DNA of 64,000 nt from positions 4,389,703-4,453,702 of the forward strand of contig NC_088301.1 in assembly GCF_032854445.1 (NCBI RefSeq), read 5' to 3'. The notes under the pieces were generated by a model. It made no database searches and was not told the DNA's origin. It saw only the letters and a list, made by a program, of their open reading frames with translations. A program made the position numbers and the translations under genes. This document shows, piece by piece, positions 45,299 to 58,900 of the stretch. The DNA is from Liolophura sinensis. Taxonomy: Eukaryota; Mollusca; Polyplacophora; Chitonida; Chitonidae. The first letter of the stretch is position 1, and each line of letters begins with the position of its first letter.

Positions 45299-45485
45299 TT
45301 TATTTATTTATTTATTTGATTGGTGTTTTATTTATTTATTTATTTGATTGGTGTTTTACACCGTACTCAAGAATATTTCACTTACAAGACAGTGGCCAAT
45401 ATAATGGTGGAAGGGAACCGGGCAGAGACCAGGAGAAACCCACGACCATCTGCAAGTTGCTGCCAGACCCTATCACTTAAGATCC
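45299..45485 (-). mobile_element. SINE with duplicated tail
   Basis: The tail and first bases (TTTATTTATTTATTTGATTG, GTGTTTTA) occur twice in direct succession (45299-45330, 45331-45360). The reverse body then follows, with no head. Confidence 0.85.
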
Positions 45486-47770
45486 ATATGAATCCAGCGG
45501 ATCATTTATTGCACATTATTTACCAGTACAGGAATGGAAAACTTTGCTGTTCCCAATTCTGAGACTGAAACAATGCATTCGGTCCAGGTGATGAAAAGAC
45601 AAGCATCCTCATTTTCCCCAGCAATTCTGTCAACACTACCTGCTCCCTCCTCTCCCCTCCCCGAGCTTTTCATTACCCTCCTCCCACCCTACAGGGACAG
45701 CAGAGCATGTATGTGTTTGTCAGACGTAAACATCAGTAAAGGAAGAAGAAACAACCAGAAGTTTGTTTACACTATATATATTATATATCTTTATTTCTTT
45801 TTCATATCATAAAATACATTCACAATCATTTGATATTTGTATTTTTACAGCCTGATAGTTTATAATTTATTCACACTGCTAACAGGTTTATATAAGTGAC
45901 AGTCCAACAACCGTTGACAATGTTGGAAAGTGCTCTATCTATGAAAAGAACGACATGGATCAAGGTCGTCTGGAGAGAACCATTGTTAGCACAGTGGAAT
46001 GATGGTATATAAACTCTGGCAACAGAACTCCAAGCAGCAAAACTTCATGTCTCGAGGTAAATGAACCATTTGTCCATTTCACTTCAAGGTACCCCAGGTG
46101 AGTTGAGTTAAGGTAGAATGTTAACATCGTCGCCCCTACACATACTGACCCACGTATGATACGATCAATAAATTCCCTTGTACATATACTTGACCTAAAA
46201 ATTAGCCCAAAGTGTAATTTTAGAGGCAAATTGAAGCCTCCGAGATATATTACCTAATTTTTTCAATTTTTGGGACACCTGGTCTGCTTTTTTCACCAAT
46301 AAACATGTAATTGTAGCAGGAATATATAGTTTCTTTTTTTGACATGGTTAGTACACCTATTGACCAACATATTCATATCTTCACTTTCTCAAAAACAGAG
46401 AAAAATGTAATTCTTTGCTTTCAGCACAACTTACATCTGTCCTAAAAATTAGAAGAAATAGGGTAGTGCTGAAAGTTTTTACAGAAACTTTTCTCTCTTC
46501 CAAACAGCCCCAAAATACATTTCCAACACCAATGCAAATTTCAGAAATGGACAAGATGAAAAATTTAATCAAGGACAAAATTTTAGGTCAAATATGGTAG
46601 TTTTCAGTTGCATTTGGAATGAGACTGCATGGTTGTGAGGTACTGTATCCTGGATGTGTTTTTCTACATGCACATAAAACACAAGCGACCTTAATGAAGA
46701 CATGAATTAGTCCTGCTTGTAAGTCTGGCCGTGTTAATGTCAATCACCTTGCCATCATATGGTTCAAATTCATTTCCTATATCTTCATAATGAAAAATAA
46801 TAGCTTAACCCATGGTGCCACACACTTCATTTCCCCTGTGAATAATAATAATACTTTTATGAAGCCTGTATTCTGTGCATCCTTGAAAACAAAGCTCAGA
46901 CTTCTGGTCAATTGAAATTTGATATCACTGAAAACACGGACAATTAATTAACAGTTGTTATGTAGGTATATATATATATACACAAGACTGACATTATAAA
47001 TAATACAGGTTTCATTTTTATTACCTGTATATTTAGTAAAAATCAGCATTCAGTTTGTGATCACAATCCTGCAGAATGTTGCTATCACAACATCAAAATC
47101 AAATACTTGGATAAATTGCTACAAGAATTAGCGTTTTACGGGGAATAAACAGCAAAGAGGCCTATACTGGGGTCGATCTAAATAACTGCAAGTTATTCTA
47201 TGTACAGCAACATTTCATAGAGTAGACACTAACCAAACTTATATCTATTAACAACTAACAAACTGATATTCAAGGATATGCCTTTTACCCTCCAATTCAG
47301 AACTTGCAATTTACAACAATGTGACTCACTATCCCAATTCTGAGGACACCAAATTAACAAGTTGAATCAAGTAACAGTCAATAAATTAACGGGTACCGAT
47401 ACATTGTTTTCAGGCTGATTCTTACAGAATCTTGAAAATTGCAAATTTCCCTACCGTTACAGGATTACTGTACTGTACTTTTCTTCTTATCTTATAAACA
47501 CATACATATAGATTTTCTCAAAGTTGAAATGGGGTCCATGACATTGGAAGAATTGAATTGCATTCTGACCTAAGAGACACTGGGCAAGACGGTACACTTT
47601 ATCAAAGCCAGTTACCTCTATGGGTACCCACAAATACACAAGGTGGTATTTTCTGGTTGAGATTACAGTACAGTTTCTGTCAGTTATTCCTCTTCATACC
47701 CATAAGTTGATATCGATGCTAGACAGAACATACTACCTATACCCCTATGAATACCCACAAGTACACAAAA

Positions 47771-47945
47771 CAGTATCTCAGGTTTGAGAGTACACATTAC
47801 CTATGCCAGGGCCCACTATGGGCACCTACAAGTACACAAAACAGTATCTCAGGTTTGAGAGTACACATTACCTATGCCAGTGCCCACTATGGGCACCTAC
47901 AAGTACACAAAACAGTATCTCACAACCATGGCATCATTATTCAAC
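47771..47945. repeat. 71-bp tandem repeat
   Basis: Two and a half units with a 71-bp period (CAGTATCTCAGGTTTGAGAG, TACACATTACCTATGCCAG; starts at 47771, 47842 and 47913). Units differ at one or two bases. Confidence 0.9.
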
Positions 47946-48682
47946 AGCTATCATGTGTACTTAATAAGCACTTTGAATTCATATCAGGTCTATTTCAATC
48001 ATGATACATGCACTAATTCCTCAACCTTGAAGTGCATGTTATCAAAACACAAAGTTTGGATAAAATTAAACTACTGAAAATATCAGATTTTAAACCTTTT
48101 AAACGACTACCTAACCTGTTCAGATATTTACTATCACAGGTTTGATGCTTCCGAGATGTCCAAAAGTCAGCATGTAGGAATACAATGAAAATTTGCAATA
48201 ACAATAGAAGTGATGATGAGTACTTCTCCATAATTTTTCAGGTAGGCCTTTATGTAATCAAATCCGATGGTATCAGTTTCCGTACGAAAAAAGAACTCCT
48301 GAAATGTCTAGAATTACAGGCTTAACTTATACTCAATATCCAGCACTTATTCCAATGGTCGTTAGAAAAAGCAAACTTGAAGGAAGGATAGCAAAGGGGA
48401 GGGTGTGCAACAACAACATGACAATGGAAGGCAGACTAAACATTTCCCCACAAATATATGTTCCCTACTCTACACCCATATGTAATGTTACAGGTACAAT
48501 AAATTAGAATAGACCACAACAAGTCCTGTATAGGTAGACATTAGTAATAAGTTACAGGTCCAATTGGGTAGATATAACGTTGTTTGCGTAGATCGGTGCA
48601 TATAATGTTGGTGATCTTGACAGTGTCCTGTACAATTCTACTGCATTTACATATGTATATTCAGAGAGTTAAATATCATGAG

Positions 48683-48702
48683 CCCCCCCCCCCCCCCCCC
48701 CC
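48683..48702. repeat. 20-bp poly-C tract
   Basis: Uninterrupted C20; a G20 run on the strand read as AP3D1 3' flank. Confidence 0.9.
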
Positions 48703-49556
48703 ACTCTCCCCCTTGCCCGCCATCCTCCCAAAATTCTGAAGCTTGAAAACAGTTACAGAGAAGCATGTATACAAAAAAGGTTCTACCCCATTTTCCTGAT
48801 GTCTCAAGAGTACTGGTATTTTCATCTAGGTAAAGCACTTGCGAAGGAGTGACGAGTCATGAGGCTTGGGAGGAAGTGAGGCTGCTTGTGTTATGGGATA
48901 ACTATTACTGAAACGCTGTGCAGTTTCCATGTATGTTGTGTAGTTTACGCCAGATTTAAGTCAGACCTAAACGACAGTCTTGAGAATATACATGTATTAA
49001 GAACATGTATTATCATGCTCAGAATGGTATAAACTTTTAATGTCCAAATTGTGAAAGATTCCAAATAAAAAAAAAAATAATTATATCAACTAAATGCATG
49101 AAAACTGAACAAATATCAGTGTTTCTGGACACATTCCTATCAGCATTACTTTACAGTATACCAGCATGACAGGTATTTATACGAAAAAAAAACCCCTGCG
49201 AGATATGACTGACAGGAAGGATTCTGGAATGTTCTTGTAAGAAAATTCATCTTTCTGTCCCCTCACCCCCACCCCTCCAAAAAATGATTTGAATAACACT
49301 GTCGGTTATCATATCTCTGACTTCACTTCCAGGAAGGTGTTTGTAAATTACATATACATAAATACTGTATTACAATATTGTCTCTATTTTCACAAATATT
49401 GCTAACAGACAAGAGAGACAGGATTTCCCTTAAAAGAATTTTATGTTTTTTGTTGACACAAAGTAAAATCTTACACTTTTCTTGACTTGAATGAAAAACA
49501 GTAAGCGTAATTTGACCAGCAGGCAATCAAGATTATCTGGTCAACAGTGTACGTAA

Positions 49557-49562
49557 TTTATT
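49557..49562 (-). terminator. candidate AP3D1 polyadenylation signal
   Basis: AATAAA on the minus strand, about 230 bp after the AP3D1 stop codon. Other candidates may exist further downstream. Confidence 0.45.
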
Positions 49563-49790
49563 ATGTATCATGTCCAGCAGAGCAACATCACTCATGTATG
49601 TAACCTGACAGTGGTTAAAAGCTACAGTTATAGGTGAAACCTGACCTGGACAATGATTACATACACAAGTCCACAGCAGCTTCATACAGGTTAGCCCATA
49701 GCACATGATATCATGACGGACATCTGATTGAGCTAATGGTTATGTACCCAAGTCCTGATGGACAACTGCTTCAGCCAATAGGAGCTGATG

Positions 49791-52700
49791 TTACTGGATA
49801 GGTTGGGTGAGGACAGTCCGCACCTCATCAAGGACATTGGATAGTAAACTAGTATCCGTACATTTCCCATCTATACTCAAGGTCTTGCTGGACTGTGAAG
49901 AAACAGAGAGCACAAGTGACATATAGCTGGCAGGCTGTACAACCACAAAATGTTTGTTTTCATGTATTGCCCATGGATTTTATCAGGATACTTTTCTGAC
50001 ACAAGATGTCATCATAATGACCTTTGTTTTACTACTCAAAATCATGTTTGGTTAGGTCTTATTTAAGAGCGCAGTCCTTGTCAAGTTAATATTTTTATTC
50101 CAAGCATTCAAATAATCATATAATTTAATACTAATTAGCACATATCCTGATGTCTTCACAGACTGACTTTCTCAAAAACACAGTGTATATGGCAGATGTA
50201 AATACTCACAGTGTACTTGACTAGGAGACAAATGCTGTGGTTTTGTATTGACCTGCTGTACAGGGACGCACTGTTCTCTACCTGTTCCACAACTACAACA
50301 TAACACGTAAAAAGTAATCAACTATAAAGAAAAACCTACAGCATAGGATTAAAACCAGATGGTCACACGTAACCGGAGAAATCTAGCCACATGTCAATTT
50401 ATCTGTTTCTATTCTAACTGTTCATGTAGACGTCCAAAATGTACCAACACACACGTGCCCTAAAATCATGGCACAGGCATGAGCAAACAAGGAAACAACA
50501 TGCACCTGTGAAAGAAACCCAATCAGCAAATCCACCTGGGCTCAGTCAGAAAATATTGCAATTCAGTATTTCATCATCTCTCATCCTAAGTGACTGATTA
50601 GTGTTTAGCCCAGCTTTTGAGAATGTTTTACCTATGACAGCAGTCAGGTTCATGGGTGGAGGAAACTGCCCAGAGAGAAGCACTAACATTCAGCTTTCAC
50701 ACATTCTGACTTGAAACTAAATGTACGCTGAATGTCTTAGCTGTAAAGTGTAAGGAGATTTATTTGACTGATGTTTTTACGCCGTACTCAACAATATTTC
50801 ATTTATATGATGGTAGCCAGCATTACGGTGGAAAGAAATGGGGCAGAGCCCAAGGGAAACTCACAACCATCCGCAGGTTGCCGAAAGACCTTCCCACATA
50901 CGGCCGGAGAGGAAGCCAGCATGAGCTGGACTTGAACCGCATTGGTGAGAGGCTTTTTGGGGTCATTGCACTCAGCTGACATGCTAACCATCTCAGCCTT
51001 GGAGGCTGCTTTCTGACAGACTGACTTGGGACTGAATGCCTTACACGTAAAGTGTAAGAGGAAATATGTTTTGTTCTTTTTTTTCGCTTTCATGCATACT
51101 GACTTGAGAATACATTAAATGTCTTACTTGTAAAGTGCAGGAAGAAGCAAAGCTTGGCAAGGATGTGAGGGAACTCAGTGTCCATTGGTGATACAGTCAG
51201 TGAAGACTTCTCGGTCAGGTCCCCACTGCTCAACAGCTTAGCAAACTCGGGCCTGAAGGAAACATAGACAACAGTGTAAGAGTTTACACATTGAAGCAGA
51301 CCATTTGTTTGATTGGAGCCTTACACTGTAACATTTTACTTACACAATGGAAGCCAGTATTATGGTAAGAGGAAACTGAGCAGTGTCCGAGGAAAACCAA
51401 CCATCATCCGCTCACAGAAGCAGTCATGGATTAGCTTGACGAATTCACAGCGATCACATTTGTGAGAGACTCCTGGGTAACTGTGCTGAGCTAGTGCGCT
51501 AATCGCTCCGTGACAGAGACCGATTACACTTGTGGCAGACTTATGGGTCATTGTGCTGAACTAGCACGCTAACCACTCCGTGACAGAGACCGATCACACT
51601 GGCGGCAGACTTAAGGGTCATTGTGCTGAGCTAGCACGCTACCTACTCCGTGACAGAGACCAATCACACTGGTGGCAGACTCAAGGGTCATTGTGCTGAG
51701 CTTGTGCGCTAATCGCTCTGTGACAGAGACCGATTACACTGGAGGCGACCTAAGGGTCATTGTGCTGAGGTAGCACGCTAACCGTTCCTTGAAAGACACC
51801 TATCACATTGGTGGCAGACTCAAGGGTCATTGTGCTGAGGTAGCGCGCTAACCACTCTGTGACAAAGACCAATCACATTGGTGAGAAGCTTCTGGGTCAT
51901 TGTGCTGAGCTAGCACGCTAATCGCTCCATGACAGAGACCGATTACACTAGTGGCAGACTTAAGGGTCATTGTGCTGAGCTAGCACGCTAATCCCTCCGT
52001 GACAGAGACTGATTACATTAGTGAGAGGCTCCAGGGTTATTGTGCAGTGATTTTGTACAGTAGAAAAAAGACTTACCCTTTACAATGAGTTGCTGACAGG
52101 TATGAACTACACGGTAGATGCAGTTTGAAGTCTAGTTTATCATGTGTTGAGCCTTCGCTGGTCTGTAAAACATACAAAACACGTTCACGTTCAAACCATC
52201 TCCGTGTCTGTACATATACATAGATGATTTTGGGTTGTTATAGTTCATAACCTTATAAATAATTAGAAATGAACAATTCATAACATTTAATTAACATTGT
52301 ATTTGATTTACATGAGCTGTATAATCTGTATATTTTTTTGCTTTTAGCCAAATATGCATGACGAAAATAGCTTCACTCCTTCTTTCAGACATTATATTAT
52401 TGGTCTGCAGTGCTCCATGGAGAGACAAGCACTTGGACATTGTCCCAACCAATAAAATCCCACTGCCAATAATTACCATGTACCAAAATACCTAGGTTTC
52501 ACAAGAATTCCAGTTCACATTGATTTGTCAAGCAAAACTGTGAGAATGGCAGCTCACTACAGATGCACTATCAGACTTTCTGAGAGGTTAGTTTCTTGTC
52601 CAGGAACAATGGCTTTCGGCCACATCTGTTAAATCGTGGAGTAAAACAAGGAAATTTTAACAACGCACGCCTCATCACTTGGCTGACAATTGGGTTAAGT

Positions 52701-52904
52701 TAGCATCTTACCTTAAGGATATAGGTGAGAGTTCCCCTTAGTCTCTGTGGCATGGTGATACTGGACACAGTGAATGCAAACTGACCCTCATTCTGAGCAT
52801 TAGGTAACAGGACAAATGGAACCTTGACCGAGTCGTGCTGTGATGCACCAACCTGTAATATTATACGTTTTTTCATAACTGTTTGATTGGTGCTTATAGA
52901 TACA

Positions 52905-52939
<35 letters not shown>

Positions 52940-55900
52940 ACAACAACACACAAATTCATTCAATTTTTTCTCTTCTTCATGAACATAAACCACAGAGCTT
53001 GAATAGTACTGTTAGTTCATGAATCTATTTAACTACTGTAATTCTTCAACCTTTTCCTATGTTTGCAATGTCTACATTGAAGCATATTCTCAAGGCATTG
53101 GTCTGTGTAGACCAATGAAATTATACTTTTAGTGCAGCTCTGAAATCAACCAATCTGAAATCGACCAATCCAACCAATGTAGTTCATTGTTCAATAAAAT
53201 GAAAAAAGTGCATAAATTGTATTGAAACATGTTCTTTCATATGCGCAAAAATTGAGGAAATAGGGCTCTTATGGCTGGGCACTGGGACGGTCCGTCTTTC
53301 TAACTTTTCTGACGATACTTCTGCCCTACCTTTACACCCACGTTACATGGGGTTACCAAAATTTACATGGGTTGATTCACTGGTGTTTAACACCCTGCTC
53401 AAGAAATTTTTTGCTCACATGAAGGTAGTCAGCTTTATGAATGGAGGAAAATGGCACAAGGAGTGCCCTGAACAGACCACCAACCTTCCCCAGGTACCTG
53501 ACAAACTTTCACTTAAAAATTGCATTGAGCAGAGTCATTAGCTTTCACAGACACAAAAAAGCTGAAGAATAGAAGTGCAAACTAACAAGATTTCACCTTT
53601 GCCAAAGAAAGGCACCCTGATTGGCTACTGCCATGCAGTTATCCACAGAGGATACAGCAGTGATAGCAACTCACCCCTCTGATCAGTTTACTGTTTAGTG
53701 TATCTAGTACGTTGAATTCTAAATCCTTCATGTGATGGGATGTGAGATTTGTAAATATGATAGAAATCACAATCTGGTCACCCCTCTGTGGTGTCACCCG
53801 CGTCTCGTACGTCTGTGGAGACAAGATCAGGCATCAGGACAACAGAAACAAGAGTTTAACGGCCAGCAATTTGTCTCATGAAAACGACTCATTTAAAGAT
53901 GCGCATATGACAACTGGCTGATAACTGGCACCCAATAATATTACGGCATTTCATGTTACACTATTATATCTTTCACACAATCCTGATCAATCAACTTCTA
54001 ACTGTTCAAACAGGCATTAGAAAATTATTCATATGATGCTAAATACCATGGCAATGTGGCAAAATCTGATGAATTTTAAAATATTTCTACACTGCTACAA
54101 GGTCAGGTCATGCATTTATGCGGACTTGTGTTTAATAGAGTTTAATGCAGCACTAAAGAGTGCTTCAGTTTTATGATGAGCATCGAACCATGTATCATCA
54201 ATCAGTCTACAGTCAACTTTTTTTAAAACTACATTTGCAGTTGGTTAATACTAATTAATTTTATTTGACTGGAGTAAAATAAAACTCAAAAATATTACAA
54301 TTATACGTCAGCAGCCAGCACTATGGCTGGAGGAAACCAGACTAAGCCTGGCGGAAACCCATGGCCACATTAATACTAAACATTCTTAAATACGTTGATG
54401 TGTAAGCGGTGAAATAATTTCTTAAGCCTCAACCTTTGTGTTTGGTATAGAATACAATTTTCTTCAGTGATGTAGTGAAAAAAATCCGCAAAAACTTACC
54501 ATTTTTATCGTTGAGTTTTCTCCTAGTAATTTGTAACTTGACATGGGCTAAACAGATGAAGTATAAATAAAAATTATACATACTAAATTGCGAAGAAAAA
54601 CAAAAATAAAAAAAAAACAAAAACCAGCAAGAGGGATGTTAACATTGGTAACAAAAGCTATCAGTAGCAATACATACTGCAATGACATTTTATCAAAGTA
54701 ACTTGAAAGCGAGTCTATCAATGTCTGAACCTGCTACTATCTAGCATGAGCTTTTGAGATTTTTATTTTCACGCGCCAAAAAATTCTGATTCTGTATTTT
54801 TAGGCAGTGATAAATCCACATTTATAAGTATCTTGAGAAAAAAACATTCAGTATAAAGAATGTGACCACAAGAAGTTTTTGGTCTACCTAGAAACAATCA
54901 GAACATTTATTAATTCAGTCGCTATGTTTCACAGTTTGGGGACAGAACCTAATCTTTTCCTCTCATATGGCCCAGACAAGTCACCATTTCTTTCATCATA
55001 AGTACATGTGCAGAAGAGATCCCATGTTCACAGTTTTAATCATTGCATATCCGGTGTCGGTTGCTGTAAATGTACGTACTGGTAACTGCATGGTCATCGG
55101 TGTTGGTTGCTGAGAAGGAGGAAGGTTTTCCTTTGATGGAGTTGTGATACCCTCAGCCTCTTCATAATCGGTTTTGTTCTTCTGTCGTTCACGCTTTTCT
55201 TTCTTCTCCTTTTTCTCTTTTTTATTCTTCTTTTTCTTTTTATGTTTCTGAAACAAAAGTTCGATAAATCTGGCTAAGTAGGCCTATAATGATAAAATAC
55301 AATTATGAGAGTCAATTACTTATACAAGTAGAAATATAATCCCTGAAGTAGGCCTATAATGATAAAATACAATTATGACAGTCAATTACTTATACCAGTA
55401 GAAATATAATACCTGAAGTAGGCCAACAATGATAAAATACAATTATGACAGTCAATTACTTATACCAGTAGAAATATAATACCTGAAGTAGGCCAACAAT
55501 GATAAAATACAATTATGACAGTCAATTACTTATACCAGTAGAAATATAATACCTGAAGTAGGCCAACAATGATAAAATACAATTATGACAGTCAATTACT
55601 TATACCAGTAGAAATATAATACCTGAAGTAGGCCAACAATGATAAAATACAATTATGACAGTCAATTACTTATACCAGTAGAAATATAATACCTGGAAAT
55701 TAATGGTTAACAGTATCAAATAATTTGACCTCTGCATCTGATATTTGACTCTGCCAAAAATTATACATAAAATACTCCATTTTGAGTTCTTAAAAAAAAC
55801 AGGGCAGAGCTTGAATAAAAATGTTGAAAGGCTACAAAAAACAGCGCCCCACCCATTGACTGTAATATCATACGTTAAAGTATTATCCCTCTGAAGAGTT

Positions 55901-58900
55901 TACCCGTTTCCTGATTGGTCAATTACTCTCTAATCAGATTCCTTTCTGATGTAATAATCACAATATATTTACATGGTCAGTCTGGAAGTCGAAAGTGGTT
56001 TAACCCATCAGCCCGACCGCTACCAGTTTCCACACTCACCATGTAAATACTTTGTATCCCCTCAGCCAACCATAATAACTAAAAGTACGCAAGTATTTCA
56101 AAGAGAAGACCTACGCTTCTCCTTGCTGTGTAATGGAGAAGACATTAACAGCGTGTCCTGTACATTTAGCTCTGTGTCTTACCCCATCTGAATGTTTGGG
56201 CGTCTCCTCCTCAGACTCGGTCAGCACTACGGCATTGTGGGTAGGTGTGGGCGTGTTAGACTGATCAGGTGATACTGTGACGGCAGTGGGCGATTCCCCT
56301 CTGCTCCCTGTCTCATTGTTCGTCAGCCAAAACTCTATATCCTCACTCTGAATGCGGAAGCACAAGAGAGCTATATTACACAGCTATATTAACTCGCCTT
56401 CCTAATCCTTTACAAGCTTAGTGCCCAGGGCAAAACTGTTTTAAGACTTTATACCAGATTTAACTTTAAGCCAATTCTTCAATTTAGTACTTATCCCAAA
56501 AGTAATTGCATAAAAGTATATTAAATATGAAGTAAAACTGATATGGTTATAGTTTTCCCCTCTGCAACTGCAATTTAGCTAATATTTTAAATAATATAAA
56601 AAATTATTTAATACCAGTATTCGCTAATACACCTTCGAACAACTGGGCCCAAGGCCCGCTTGCACAACGAGATTGTAGCTACAATAGATTACACACCCTA
56701 CAACAGGGTTTACAACTGATTGCCTTACAATAAAGATGGTAAATTTTTGGAAGTTACAATTGCGACCTTAGGCCTGTGTAAATGGACAATGTACCAGTAA
56801 ATAATGTTTTTTGTCTTACATTTACAGAAGTTTTCCACACCATTACATATTTAACAGATAACAACAAAATGCAAAAAAATGCAAAAGGAGTTCAAAATTA
56901 CTAACAGTATACCTAAGGCAAGTAATTATACATAAACGTATATATTTTGAGGTGATTGTAAATATTCACAACTGGGTGGACCTGAATATAATTTCTGTCT
57001 ACATGTAAGTTACCTCTATCTTAGCTTACAATTTCTTCCCGCAAGAGTGTGTCATTTGTAAGTTAAGTCCTCAATCACAATCCTCATGATTTACAATCAA
57101 CCTAAGCTTACAATCCCTTTGCGCTAACGGCCCTGATTACAAAGCTGTATCAATGATTCAAAAAGTGCATTTATCATGGAGACATCTCTTAATCACTTAT
57201 ATGTGTTGCCATGGATACCTGGCGAAACTGGTACATATTTAAGACTGGAGCCTTCATCCAGTTCTTCAAAGGTGTGTGAATAGTTGGATGTCATTTTTAG
57301 GAGGCTATTTCTAATTATTTCTCATGTAAAGAAAATGGCGTTTTAGACCGGAATTTTTCCAGTGCTACGCACCTAAATGTATTACAATAGCTTAACAGTG
57401 TCTGCTGACCATCATTAAATTAACAACTGTCATTTTTTTTTTTCAGCTTGTAGCTTTTCACAATATTTTCCTGGATCATTTGCCAAGGAAAAGTTCCACA
57501 CCACAGTTTGTGAAGTATTACAAATGATCAAAAGTTTCAGCCATCACCAAGCTGCTTGTTTTACCTCATTCTGCCAGTTCGACTAATCTTAGCAGCCTCT
57601 TCTGAGTTTTGTTCACAAAGTGGATTATATATTTCTAGAAAAAAAGTACCAAAAGTAAATTTTATGACCTTTATCTGCCATTAAAAGTTCTCATTATTTT
57701 GAACAGAATTTTAGTTCATTTACAGCAGTCCCCGACCCGTGATGTAGACTGTTACCTTTTTGTCTTGTTCCTGGGTGTCTACCATGGTGTCTTCCCTGGT
57801 GTCTGGCTTGTCCTCCACATTATTCTCCTTCACCAGCTCCTGGGGCTCATCACCATCCTTCTCATCACCACCCTTCTCCTCCTCACCCAACAGGTCAGGC
57901 TGATCGTCTACTTCCTTCTCAATGGACCGGGATTTCTTTTTCTGTGGCATTAGAGATAATACAGGTTTCGCAATAAATATCACTTCATGATATGTCTGCA
58001 TAAAAAGAGAACACTGCTGTATTCAGTGATGATAATGACATGTAATTCCCTTTACATGAAGATTTGGGAGAAATGAGGTACAGGCATGTGACTTAATTCA
58101 TGAACTCCTGATATTCTTGTCCTCCTAATCTTTTAGCCTGCAGGAAGAGTTGATGGTTTGAGAATTATTCTCGTGACAATTAACCAAAAGACGATGTACT
58201 GCTGACAACATGACCATGTTCATATCAATACAGGAACATACATATAGGTGGAGATAAGATAGTTCTATATGTCTCTTATCTTCCAACACTTCTAATCCAC
58301 CCACCAATCTGGCACCATAGTTCACATCAAACGTTTGCCTTCAGTATTATACCTTGTCTTTCTTTTCTTTTTTCTCTTTCTTTTTGTCTTTTTCCTTGAG
58401 TTTTTTATGCTTTTTCTTTGGTTTTTGGTTGGCTGTACCGTCCACCAGCTCCCCATCCAGGGGCTCGTGTCTGCCATCAACGGTACGATGAGTCCTGACT
58501 GGAAGCCTCTCATCATCTCTCAAAGGCCTACAACAGCAGAATAATAAACATACCGGATAATACAGTATGTAACTCAGTCCTACCTCTTTTAGGTTAAATT
58601 TGATACATTTTATCAGGAACACTATTTTAAGAATTCTGGGTGATCATTTAGGGAAAACTGCCCAGTCTGTATGACATCAGATTACTATCTGGATTGTTTA
58701 AATCCATTTCAACTGGATTGGTTAAATCCATTTCAACTGGATTGTTTAAATCCATTTCAACTGGATTGTTTAAATCCATTTCAACTGGATTGTTTAAATC
58801 CATTTCAACTGGATTGTTTAAATGTATTCAGTTGGTAGATTACCCTAATTCTTCAACTTTTCATCCAGCTCTGTGACCAATATTTTGAAACATCCTGAGA

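Larger units (their letters stand above)
43332..49556. other. LARS2-AP3D1 tail-to-tail intergenic region
   Basis: No further gene recognised. It contains five SINE copies or pieces, a 71-bp tandem repeat and a poly-C tract. The AP3D1 3' UTR may extend into the right part. Confidence 0.5.
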
